26,431 nt of DNA from DATBHW01 sp046704085 (GTDB taxonomy: Bacteria > Chloroflexota > Ktedonobacteria > Ktedonobacterales > DATBGS01), in the NCBI GenBank assembly GCA_046704085.1, contig JBJKSJ010000224.1, forward strand, positions 1 to 26,431. The letters run 5' to 3'. A program made the position numbers and the translations under genes. The notes beneath the pieces are model-generated. The model did no database searches, was not told where the DNA came from, and saw nothing but the letters and a program-made list of their open reading frames with translations. Below are positions 7,299 to 15,065 of the stretch, piece by piece (positions within the stretch are counted from its first letter, which is position 1; each line of letters opens with the position of its first letter).

Positions 7299-8681
7299 CT
7301 ATACTACTGGCCACCTCGGCTTCAGTTCAATGCCCGCCCGTTTATACAACGCCGTCGCATGCTCGCGCGCCTCGGCTTTGATGCGCTCTTCATCCATCGT
7401 GAGCAATTGCTGGCCGCGCACAATCCACTTGCCGTCAATCATCACGGCGTCCACTTCGCCGCCGGTTGCTGCATAGACCAGCGTGGAGACGGGATTCATG
7501 CTGGGCGTGGTGTGCAGCCGGTCCAGGTCAATGACGACCAGATCGGCTTTTTTTCCAACTTCCAGCGAGCCGATCTCATCGGCCATGCCGACGGCTTTCG
7601 CGCCGTTGATCGTCGCCATCTCCAGCACCGTTTCGGCTGGCACGGTCAGCGGATCGAGCGTCACGCCTTTATGCAGGATAGCCGCCAGCTTCATCTCGCG
7701 GATCAGATCATAGTCATTATTGCTTGGTCCTCCGTCACAGCCCAGCGCCACATTGACGCCAGTTGCCAGCATCTCTGGCACTTTGCAGACACCGGAAGCC
7801 AGCTTCGTATTCGAGGATGGATTATGCGAGACATGCGTGCCCGTGCGCGCCAACTTCTCCAGTTCCGGTTGGGTCAGCCAGACCATATGCACTAGTACGA
7901 CATCCGGCCCTAGCAACCCCACGCTCTCGGCAAAGTCAACCGGCGTCAGACCGTAGGTTTCGTTGAGGTAGGTCTTATCGGCCTCGACTTCGGCCAGGTG
8001 CATCGTTATACCCATACTGCGCTTGCGCGCTTCAGAAACCATCTCGCGGTAGAGTTCGGGCGTGACGCCGCCAGGCGTGCGCGGACCAAACCAGACGCGA
8101 ATGCGCCCATCAGCCTTGCCGTTCCATTGGTCATACATCTTCAGCGCGCCCAGCAGGCTCTGCTCGCGCGTCTCGCGCATGCCAGGGTACATCGAGTTGT
8201 TCTGCGTGGCATAGGTGCCGATGTCCATCACGATCTTGCCCAGGCAGGCGCGAATGCCGCTGTCGCGCACGACCTCGGCAATGCCGTTGAAACCATAACG
8301 GTCAGCCAGCATGGATTCGATGAAGGTGGTGGTGCCGGATTTTAGCATCTCGGCAATGCAAAGCTGCGCGCTGACCCTGCCGTCGTCTTCAGAGAAATTG
8401 CCCTGAAGCACCCAGACGCGATCACACAGCCACTCGATCAGCGCCATGTCATCGGCGCAGCCCCGGATGAGCGCCTGCGCCAGATGCACATGCGTATCGA
8501 TCAGCCCAGGGATGGTGAGCTTGCCACCCAGGTCTACCTGATCTTCATCTGGATAACGCTCTCTGAGTTCAGCCGCTTTACCAACTGCGGCGATGCGATT
8601 TCCCTGAACGACCAGCGCGCCATCGCTGATGATCCGGCGCTGCTGATCCATTGTGATGATCGTCGTATTGTAGAGAAACAT
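7299..8681 (-). CDS. Metal-dependent amidohydrolase/deaminase (TrzA/AtzB/SsnA-MtaD family)
   Basis: A 460-residue amidohydrolase-superfamily enzyme. Metal ligands are H64 and H66 in DTHVHL, H218 in MHLAE, H255 in VHMVWL and D316 in CDGGPSNND. That pattern matches the family holding S-adenosylhomocysteine/methylthioadenosine deaminase, guanine deaminase-like and s-triazine hydrolases. Reaction expected: hydrolytic removal of ammonia or another group from a heterocycle. Given the purine setting, a purine or pyrimidine-like ring substrate is plausible, but the exact one is open. The ATG at 8681 is chosen because AAGGAAA precedes it at good spacing. A longer open frame to 8858 lies inside the phosphatase gene and does not resemble the family. 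It is a paralogue of the SsnA gene further up the array. Confidence 0.88.
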   Translation of the reverse strand: MFLYNTTIITMDQQRRIISDGALVVQGNRIAAVGKAAELRERYPDEDQVDLGGKLTIPGLIDTHVHLAQALIRGCADDMALIEWLCDRVWVLQGNFSEDDGRVSAQLCIAEMLKSGTTTFIESMLADRYGFNGIAEVVRDSGIRACLGKIVMDIGTYATQNNSMYPGMRETREQSLLGALKMYDQWNGKADGRIRVWFGPRTPGGVTPELYREMVSEARKRSMGITMHLAEVEADKTYLNETYGLTPVDFAESVGLLGPDVVLVHMVWLTQPELEKLARTGTHVSHNPSSNTKLASGVCKVPEMLATGVNVALGCDGGPSNNDYDLIREMKLAAILHKGVTLDPLTVPAETVLEMATINGAKAVGMADEIGSLEVGKKADLVVIDLDRLHTTPSMNPVSTLVYAATGGEVDAVMIDGKWIVRGQQLLTMDEERIKAEAREHATALYKRAGIELKPRWPVV

Positions 8682-8709
8682 GGAAATTTCCTTCGTTTGC
8701 TTAAAGGCG

Positions 8710-9228
8710 CTACTCTGGAACAAAATTGTTCTGTGCCTGGATCTGTTGGTGGAGCGCGACGACCCAGGCTCCTTGCCCTTCTGTCTCTGGAACCTTGTAC
8801 CCACGTGTGCTGCTGAGTAGTACAAAAGCTTGCTGAGGAGCATACCCGTTGAGGACAAGCAGGCTGGAGGCTATCAAACCCGATCTGCCTACGCCCATGC
8901 GGCAATGAATGGCAACATGCTTGCCCTCAAGGAGCAGCCCATTCAAACGTTCCAGGAATGCCAGAGTAGCTGGATCAAAAGGTGGAACGCCGAGGTCTGA
9001 AATAGGAAGGGTCAGGTAGAGGATGTTGTGCGCCTGGCATAGCTCTGCTTCCTTGCCCAGATTGAGTTCCCTGATTTCGTCAGCCGTGAGCAAAGAGGCC
9101 AGGACATCCACTCCATCTGCCCAGAGCGCAGTGATCTCGTCATCCAGCCAATCGCCCCCTCTTGGGTGCGCCATCAGGCTCAGACAACCGTTGGGCAGCA
9201 ACTCAACCGTATACAGCTCAGCGCGCAT
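8710..9228 (-). CDS. Dual-specificity/tyrosine-type protein phosphatase
   Basis: A 172-residue single-domain cysteine phosphatase. The P-loop is HCRMGVGRSG, giving nucleophile C109 and phosphate-binding R115. The general acid is probably D78 in ISDLGVPP, about 30 residues earlier as usual. No signal peptide or membrane segment is seen, so it is cytosolic. Such small enzymes dephosphorylate protein Tyr/Ser/Thr, or sometimes nucleotides, inositol phosphates or other small molecules. It sits between ygeW (33 bases) and the amidohydrolase (28 bases). Its cotranscription with purine genes could mean a regulatory or a metabolite-phosphatase role. I cannot decide between them. Confidence 0.88.
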   Translation of the reverse strand: MRAELYTVELLPNGCLSLMAHPRGGDWLDDEITALWADGVDVLASLLTADEIRELNLGKEAELCQAHNILYLTLPISDLGVPPFDPATLAFLERLNGLLLEGKHVAIHCRMGVGRSGLIASSLLVLNGYAPQQAFVLLSSTRGYKVPETEGQGAWVVALHQQIQAQNNFVPE

Positions 9229-9261
9229 AACCTTGTATGCTCCCCTATAGCTCGGAACGGC

Positions 9262-10248
9262 CTATCTCCCGCCCATCGTCAGCGCCATAATCGCGTTCTG
9301 AATGTGCATCCTGTTTTCAGCCTGGTCATAAACGACCGACTGAGGGCCGTCAATCACGGCATCGGTCACTTCCACGCCACGATCAGCCGGGAGGCAGTGC
9401 ATATAGATCGCGTCCTCTTTCGCCAGGGCCATGCGTCGCTCATCGCAAATCCAGCCGCTGTAGCGTTTAATTGCCTCTGCCGATTCCTGGGGGTCGGGGA
9501 TCGAATAGAGCGGCCCCCAACTCTTGGGATAGACCACATCAGCCCCTACGAATGCCTCATCCATATCGTTGACAACCTTGAAGCTGCCGCCGGTCTTGCG
9601 CGCGTTCTCCTCGGCGTCTTGCAAGATTTGGGGCATCAACTCGAAACCAGGCGGGTGCGCCAGGGTGACATCCGCGCCTAACTGCGTGAAAAGCTGCACC
9701 ACCGAAACAGGCAGCGAGAGGGGTTTCGTATAGCTCTTGGCATAGGCCCAGGACATCACGACCTTCTTCCCGCGCAGGTCGTGTCCTTTCTTCTCGCGCA
9801 CGGTCATCAGGTCGGCCATTGCCTGGCAGGGATGAAACCAGTCGCACTGCATGTTGATGACCGGGATGGGGGCATATTCGGCGACTGCTCGCAGATACTG
9901 GTTGCCCTCGCCCCAATCGCAGTGCCGGATGGCAATGCCATGCCCATAGGAACCCAGAATCTTGCCGATCTCTTTGGGCGTGTCGCCGTGTGAAATCTGC
10001 ATCTTGTCTGGCTCCAGAAAGATGGCATGTCCGCCCAGCCTTGTCATGCCCGCCTCAAACGAGTTGCGTGTGCGCGTGGAGGAGTAGAAGAAGAGCATGA
10101 AGAGCGTCTTGTCGCGCAGGTAGGGCGTTGGCTCGTCCAGCGCCCATTTCATCTTGAGATCATCCGCCAGGCGCAGAGCAGTCTCTAACTCCTCTTTGGT
10201 CCATTCCTGAGTGCTGATAAAATCTTTGCCACGCAGGTTTGTTTTCAT
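9262..10248 (-). CDS. ygeW: YgeW-type knotted carbamoyltransferase
   Basis: A 328-residue aspartate/ornithine carbamoyltransferase-superfamily protein. The carbamoyl-phosphate site is S57-TRTR and HPCQ (139-142); the second-substrate region holds HCLPADRGVE (284-293). The middle block, with WAYAKSYTKPLSLP, VTLAHPPGFELMP and VVYPKSWGPLY, closely follows E. coli YgeW rather than ornithine or aspartate transcarbamylases. YgeW belongs to the group with a knotted chain. It is tied genetically to purine degradation, where it is thought to move a carbamoyl group from a ureido compound to phosphate. It lies 14 bases after the carbamate kinase gene, which fits that product being used for ATP. The reaction here is inferred from family and context; the protein is shorter than E. 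coli YgeW. Confidence 0.88.
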   Translation of the reverse strand: MKTNLRGKDFISTQEWTKEELETALRLADDLKMKWALDEPTPYLRDKTLFMLFFYSSTRTRNSFEAGMTRLGGHAIFLEPDKMQISHGDTPKEIGKILGSYGHGIAIRHCDWGEGNQYLRAVAEYAPIPVINMQCDWFHPCQAMADLMTVREKKGHDLRGKKVVMSWAYAKSYTKPLSLPVSVVQLFTQLGADVTLAHPPGFELMPQILQDAEENARKTGGSFKVVNDMDEAFVGADVVYPKSWGPLYSIPDPQESAEAIKRYSGWICDERRMALAKEDAIYMHCLPADRGVEVTDAVIDGPQSVVYDQAENRMHIQNAIMALTMGGR

Positions 10249-10262
10249 CGCTTGCTATTTCC

Positions 10263-11258
10263 TTATCTCTGTTTGATATGTACTATTTTCTTCACATAGT
10301 CCGGCAGTTTGGCGCCGTCGGGCAGAATCCAGGTTCCGGTTACGCCCGCCAGGGCTTGCTCGATGCTTTCGGGCATCGTAATCAGCGCGGCCTGGCCGCC
10401 GCGCTCCAGGTATTCCAGCGCCGCCTGCACTTTTGGCCCCATGCTGCCTTTGGCAAACTGGCCCTCATCCAAGTATCGTTTTGCTTCTGATGCCGAGAGC
10501 GTATCCAGGTCGCGCTGGTCGGGCTTGCGATAGTTCAGCGCCACCTTTTCTACAGCAGTAGAGATCAAGAGCAGATCGGCCTTGATCGAGGAGGCCAGCA
10601 GGCTGGAAGCCAGGTCTTTATCAATCACCGCCTCAATGCCACGCAGTTCACCTTGCGCGTTGCGCACGACGGGAATCCCGCCGCCGCCAGCGGCGATCAC
10701 AATAAAGCCATCGTTAATCATCGCCTGGATGGCAGCGCGTTCGATGACCTCTTTGGGCCGGGGAGAAGAGACAACGCGCCGCCAGCCGCGCCCGGCATCT
10801 TCAATCATTGCCCAGCCGTCTTTAGCCTGGAGGTCCTTTGCCTGCTCTTCGGTATAAAACTGCCCAATCGGCTTGCTCGGACGCTGAAGGGCCGGATCGT
10901 CGGCCTCCACCAGCGCCTGTGTCACCAGAGTAATGGCCTGGCGCTCAATCCCTCGCCGCAGGAACTCGTTGGAGAGCGCCTGCTGGATCATATAGCCAAT
11001 CGCGCCCTGCGTATCCGCGCCGCAAGAATCCAGCGGCACCGGATGCAGCTTGCTCCGCGATAGTTCCGAGCGCAGCAGAATAAAGCCGACCTGTGGCCCG
11101 TTGCCATGTGTCACCACAACATTCCAGCCCTGCCCGATCATTGCGGCAATGTGCGACGCTGTCTCGCGCACGGCGCTCCATTGATCCGGCACGGTCTGAT
11201 GAGCGCTGTCTTTAATCAGCGAATTGCCCCCGATAGCCACGACTGCCAGGTGTGCCAT
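10263..11258 (-). CDS. yqeA: Carbamate kinase
   Basis: A 331-residue amino-acid-kinase-fold enzyme that turns carbamoyl phosphate and ADP into ATP, CO2 and ammonia. Signature blocks are IGGNSL (9-14), THGNGPQVG (50-58), AAGGGGIPV and the DKDLASSLLA segment that carries the conserved Asp-Lys-Asp. The length is close to that of known carbamate kinases. AAGGGG at good spacing precedes the ATG at 11258. It stands between ygeY and ygeW. Its likely job is to harvest energy from the carbamoyl group released by YgeW, which matches the E. coli yqeA setting better than an arginine deiminase operon, since no arcA-like gene is present. Confidence 0.93.
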   Translation of the reverse strand: MAHLAVVAIGGNSLIKDSAHQTVPDQWSAVRETASHIAAMIGQGWNVVVTHGNGPQVGFILLRSELSRSKLHPVPLDSCGADTQGAIGYMIQQALSNEFLRRGIERQAITLVTQALVEADDPALQRPSKPIGQFYTEEQAKDLQAKDGWAMIEDAGRGWRRVVSSPRPKEVIERAAIQAMINDGFIVIAAGGGGIPVVRNAQGELRGIEAVIDKDLASSLLASSIKADLLLISTAVEKVALNYRKPDQRDLDTLSASEAKRYLDEGQFAKGSMGPKVQAALEYLERGGQAALITMPESIEQALAGVTGTWILPDGAKLPDYVKKIVHIKQR

Positions 11259-11283
11259 AGAACTACCCCTTTGTAGTGTGATT

Positions 11284-12498
11284 TTATAGGCGCGAAAACT
11301 CGCTTAACACCAGCGGCAGGGTTGCGTAAAAGTCGGCACAGTGCGCCACTTCCTCAGCGGGCACCTGATCGAGAACGGTATGGGCAAACGTCTCGATGCC
11401 AGGGCCAAAGCCAACCGATGGGATACCCGCCTTGCCCATCCAGTAGGTAGCGTTGGTCGAAAAGACCCACTTGCTGATCGGCGCGACAGTGCCATAGACA
11501 GCCTTTGTCGTTTCTTTGGCCGCCTGGATCAGCAGATGCTCCTCAGAAAGCGACCAGGCAGGATAGACCTTCTCCACCGGGAACGTGAATCCAGTGTAGC
11601 TCGGCTCCGTGTACATGGGCACCTCGATGATCGCCTCATCGCCGCCCGGAAGCGCCCGCAATTCGGCAAGCACACTCTCTTTGCTCTCTCCAACCGTGAT
11701 GCGCCGATCCAGGTAGATGTTGCATTCATCGGGCACAGCATTCAGCGAGGGTGTCTTGGTGCTGACATTGGTGACGACAATGGAGCCGGGGCCAAGGAAC
11801 GGATCGCCGCGCGTCTTCAGTTCTTCATGTAACTTCTGCACGCCTTCAATGAAGGGCAGCGCTTTATACATGGCGTTGATGCCGCGCTCTGGCGCGCTGG
11901 CGTGGCAGGTGCGCCCCTTGAAGGTCACGTTTACCTCGATACGCCCGCGATGCCCGCGATAAATCTGCATGCTGGTAGATTCGCCGATCACGGCAAACTC
12001 TGGGCGGATGCCCTCATGCTCCACCAGCGCGTTGGGGGCAATGCCATCGCACCATTCCTCCATGTTGCCAAAGTAATAGAGCGACCAATCTTTCGCCAGT
12101 CCCAGCAGTTTCAGCACAGCCAGCGCGTAGATCATCGGCGGAGTGGAGCATTTTTCGTCGCCTGCCCCCAGGCCATAGATAATGCCATCCTCCACTTTGC
12201 CCTCAAACGGATCCCACTGCCACTGGCTCCTATCAGCAATGCCGACGGTATCGATATGGCTATCGTAGACCAGCACGCGCGGGCCATAGCCCACACGGCC
12301 CAGGATATTGCCCATCGCATCGCGCCGCACCTCGTCAAAGCCGAGTTCGCGCATGCGCGCGCCAATGGCGTCGCCCACCGGGCCAATCTGGCTGTCGTAG
12401 CTGGGAATTCTGATGATCTCGCGTAAGAAGGCAATCATGTTATCATGGTGTTTCGCCAGTTCATGCTTGATCTTGTCAACGTCGGCGGCTAGGGGCAT
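11284..12498 (-). CDS. ygeY: YgeY-family M20 metallohydrolase
   Basis: A 404-residue M20-type di-metal hydrolase. Visible ligands are H81 and D83 in DSHIDTV, the bridging D114 in GAGDEK, E147/E148 in NMEEWCDG, E173 in IGEST, and the late histidine in FAHTVLD. A lid/dimerisation domain is inserted in the middle. The family is annotated as peptidase or acetylornithine deacetylase, but YgeY members lie with purine genes and are thought to hydrolyse a ureido or carbamoyl amide made during ring breakdown. The reaction here is inference. The gap of 142 bases to the end of ygfK is the second longest inside the array. It shows a small imperfect GC hairpin near 12555-12573, but no convincing promoter or terminator. 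Confidence 0.9.
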   Translation of the reverse strand: MPLAADVDKIKHELAKHHDNMIAFLREIIRIPSYDSQIGPVGDAIGARMRELGFDEVRRDAMGNILGRVGYGPRVLVYDSHIDTVGIADRSQWQWDPFEGKVEDGIIYGLGAGDEKCSTPPMIYALAVLKLLGLAKDWSLYYFGNMEEWCDGIAPNALVEHEGIRPEFAVIGESTSMQIYRGHRGRIEVNVTFKGRTCHASAPERGINAMYKALPFIEGVQKLHEELKTRGDPFLGPGSIVVTNVSTKTPSLNAVPDECNIYLDRRITVGESKESVLAELRALPGGDEAIIEVPMYTEPSYTGFTFPVEKVYPAWSLSEEHLLIQAAKETTKAVYGTVAPISKWVFSTNATYWMGKAGIPSVGFGPGIETFAHTVLDQVPAEEVAHCADFYATLPLVLSEFSRL

Positions 12499-12640
12499 GG
12501 ATTCTTCCTCTTTTCTCTCCTACATACATGGTTGCGAAGTTTAATTATCAACAAAGCCCTGATTCCAGGGGCGTGCTGAGTTATGGTTGCGTCAATCAGT
12601 AGAGAAATCTACGGCTGCCTTCAGAGCCTTCAACCTTGAA

Positions 12641-14884
12641 TTATCTGGGAGCCGCCGTTGCAAAGCTCGGCAGGTATTTCACATTCACGTAGTTGACCCG
12701 GTTATCGCGCAGCACGCCGCGCAGCAGCGTCTCCAACCGATGATATTGCTTCATCTCGACCACATGATCTGGAGCAAGCCCGGCTGGCTCAAATGGTTCG
12801 CGCGATGGGTCAGGCCGCACCAGCGCCTCATTGAGCGCCCGCCAGGAGACAAGCTCGTGCCCTGGCAGATTGAGTGTCAAAGTTACTGAGCCATCAGAAA
12901 ATGTCGCTTCGCCAGCGTAGCCATCTCCTGCATGCTGTCCGCGCACTTCGAGAGTATATTCCTGGCCCTGCATGCGCCCGTAGATGCACTCACAGCCATC
13001 CTGGCGTTCGATCCAGAAGCCATCGTGCTTGCGCTGCTTTTGCCAGGCGGCTTTGGAGCCGAAGAAGCTGGGCTTCTCAACAAACGGCCCGCCGTACTCA
13101 GGGCAGTAGGTATCGCAGTTGCCGCACTCGTTGCAGAAATCGGCGAAGTTGCCAATCTGCGTGCGCTTCTCGATATAGAACTGGTGGCTCTCATCTGGCA
13201 GCAGATGCCCCCGCGTCAGGCGGTAATCCCGATAGACAAAGGAGACCGGCTCAATCTCAAAGACAAAGTTGGCGTCGTTCGGGCAGACGGGCAGGCACTT
13301 ATCGCAGGAGAGGCAGTCGAAGAAGAAGAGATGGCTTTCGATCTTGCGTGGCTCTTTGTTGTTCTGTGCCCAGCGATAGCGCGGGTCGCTGCGCGTCTCC
13401 TCTGCGATGATAGGCGTATTCAGCAGCGCCGCCTGGTGTGCGATGCGTTCGTGCAGCGTTTCGAGCGCCGCTGCTGACAGGTTCGCGTCGGCTCTTGCCT
13501 GCTCGATCACCCCGCCTAGATTGCTCTGCGCGGCCTCTAGATCGGCCAGCAGCGCATTCCTAAGAGCTTCCCAGGCGACTGCACCGCCGCTTTCCTGGCT
13601 GGTCTTATGTAGGACCGTCTGGATAGCTTCGCGCCCCTGGCCGCGCGCTTTGATGATATAGTCGGGGATATTCACGGCCCCAACTTTGCGCATCGCCGCT
13701 TCTAGCTCTTTTAGATAACCCTCCTGGCGGCCATAGCCCTTCGGGCGCAGCAGGTCGGTGGAGACAGTGATCGGAACCAGACCAAGCGAGACGGCGTTGG
13801 GGAAGTTGCGTCGGTCAATGCCCGCTGCAAACGAGATGGGGTAGCGCGTGCCTTCTGCGCGTCGCCATTCTTCCAGCAGCGAGACGGCAATCACATGCAG
13901 TGGCTGGCCCGAAAGATACATCACCTCGTCGGGCAGGCGACCCAGCGTGTTGCGCACCTCCAGCGTGTTGCTGAACTTGACGCCAATGTTCAGTCCGCGC
14001 TTGTGGGCCAGCGGCTCCAGGCGCTGCACAATATCAATCGCTTCCTCCAGGCTCAGGCCGGTTTGATAGGCTTTCTGGTTAACTTGCAGGTGCATGTAAC
14101 CCAGCCTGTCATACAGGATGCTTTCCAGCTTCTCTTTGCCAAGCTGCACCGGATTCAGCTTGATGATGGTATGCACGCCAACCTCGCCCAGCAGGAAGCG
14201 GCAGATGCGCTCGATCTCATCTTTGGGGCAGCCATGAAACGTCGAGAGCGTAGCCGTCTTGACCAGATCGGTGCGGAACAGGAAATCGCGGTAGCGGGCG
14301 TATTCATCGGGGATTTCTGACCGCAGGTCATTTACAATGACGCTGGCATCTTGAACGCCTTCGATAAAGGCGCGCACCTGCGGACTCTGGATGCCCTTCA
14401 GGTCGTAGCCCACGCTCATATCGTAGATGATCGCCGTGCGCGCTGGGATGGCTTCTGGCGGCAATCCCAACACGTTTTCCTCGCGCAAAATGTCCACCAG
14501 CATGGAGGCTTTAGCATACTCGCGCAGCGACTGCTCCAGCTTCAACTCCTGCGACCATTCGATATTGAAACCGATATTAGTCACATCGATGCAGGGCCGG
14601 TTGATGATCAGTTCATCTAGAATCTGAACGGTCTTTAGCTCGATGATGCGCGAGCCACCAAGCCAGGCAAGCGCCACATTCTGCGCCAGTTGGTCGTGTG
14701 GACCTGCCGCCGGACCCAGCGGCGTTGCGGCTGGCAGGCCATGAAACTTCACTGAGGTATCCAGGCTCAGGTCAGGGCGATAGAACTCGCGCAGCGGCAG
14801 ATCAAACAGCGTGCCCTGCGTCTTCGGCTCGTAATAGGCCCGGCGCAGCAGTTCCGTCAGAGGAGCGGGGATCAGTTCTGGCAT
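12641..14884 (-). CDS. ygfK: YgfK-type iron-sulfur oxidoreductase lacking the FAD/NAD(P)H domain
   Basis: A 747-residue protein. The N-terminal dihydropyrimidine/dihydroorotate-dehydrogenase-like region (about 1-425) matches E. coli YgfK in blocks such as GPAAGPH, LAQN, IELKTVQILD, STFHGCP and KLNP. The C-terminal part has two 4Fe-4S motifs: C524, C527, C530, C534 and C584, C587, C590, C594. In E. coli YgfK (about 1030 residues) a GltD-like FAD/NADPH module lies between these halves. Here there is only a helical linker of roughly 90 residues and no GxGxxG motif. Electrons would have to come from ferredoxin or a separate reductase. The old 'putative selenate reductase' name is doubtful; purine-ring reduction is the likelier role. 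AAGGGA favours the ATG at 14884 over those at 14908 and 14950. The 181 bases up to ssnA show no clear promoter. Confidence 0.88.
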   Translation of the reverse strand: MPELIPAPLTELLRRAYYEPKTQGTLFDLPLREFYRPDLSLDTSVKFHGLPAATPLGPAAGPHDQLAQNVALAWLGGSRIIELKTVQILDELIINRPCIDVTNIGFNIEWSQELKLEQSLREYAKASMLVDILREENVLGLPPEAIPARTAIIYDMSVGYDLKGIQSPQVRAFIEGVQDASVIVNDLRSEIPDEYARYRDFLFRTDLVKTATLSTFHGCPKDEIERICRFLLGEVGVHTIIKLNPVQLGKEKLESILYDRLGYMHLQVNQKAYQTGLSLEEAIDIVQRLEPLAHKRGLNIGVKFSNTLEVRNTLGRLPDEVMYLSGQPLHVIAVSLLEEWRRAEGTRYPISFAAGIDRRNFPNAVSLGLVPITVSTDLLRPKGYGRQEGYLKELEAAMRKVGAVNIPDYIIKARGQGREAIQTVLHKTSQESGGAVAWEALRNALLADLEAAQSNLGGVIEQARADANLSAAALETLHERIAHQAALLNTPIIAEETRSDPRYRWAQNNKEPRKIESHLFFFDCLSCDKCLPVCPNDANFVFEIEPVSFVYRDYRLTRGHLLPDESHQFYIEKRTQIGNFADFCNECGNCDTYCPEYGGPFVEKPSFFGSKAAWQKQRKHDGFWIERQDGCECIYGRMQGQEYTLEVRGQHAGDGYAGEATFSDGSVTLTLNLPGHELVSWRALNEALVRPDPSREPFEPAGLAPDHVVEMKQYHRLETLLRGVLRDNRVNYVNVKYLPSFATAAPR

Positions 14885-15065
14885 AGGGGCGTCCCTTCTT
14901 GTAGTCATCAAAGTACGCTGTTTGATTTGATACGACTCCTCATAACCCATTCCTCAGCATGCTGGAAGCTGTCCAAGTAGTGCAGGTACTCCAACTTCCT
15001 TAACGATGACCTGACTGTATCCTCTGGCGCCGGGGCGGTCTAAGTGGTCTGACTTTCTCTCCATA

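Noticed and set aside
8682..8858. A 59-residue N-terminal extension of the amidohydrolase
   Set aside because: It overlaps the phosphatase gene, is Ser/Arg-rich with no family similarity, and a good ribosome-binding site precedes the ATG at 8681.
12555..12573. Small hairpin between ygfK and ygeY as a terminator
   Set aside because: The stem is only about five bases with an extra C, and no T-run follows on the minus strand; it is too weak to claim.
14885..14950. Longer YgfK starts at 14950 and 14908
   Set aside because: Neither has a properly spaced ribosome-binding site, while AAGGGA precedes the ATG at 14884 and MPELIPAPLTELL aligns with the family N-terminus.
14885..15065. A promoter in the ssnA-ygfK gap
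   Set aside because: A TTGGAC-like -35 is visible at 14976-14971, but no acceptable -10 lies 16-18 bases beyond it.
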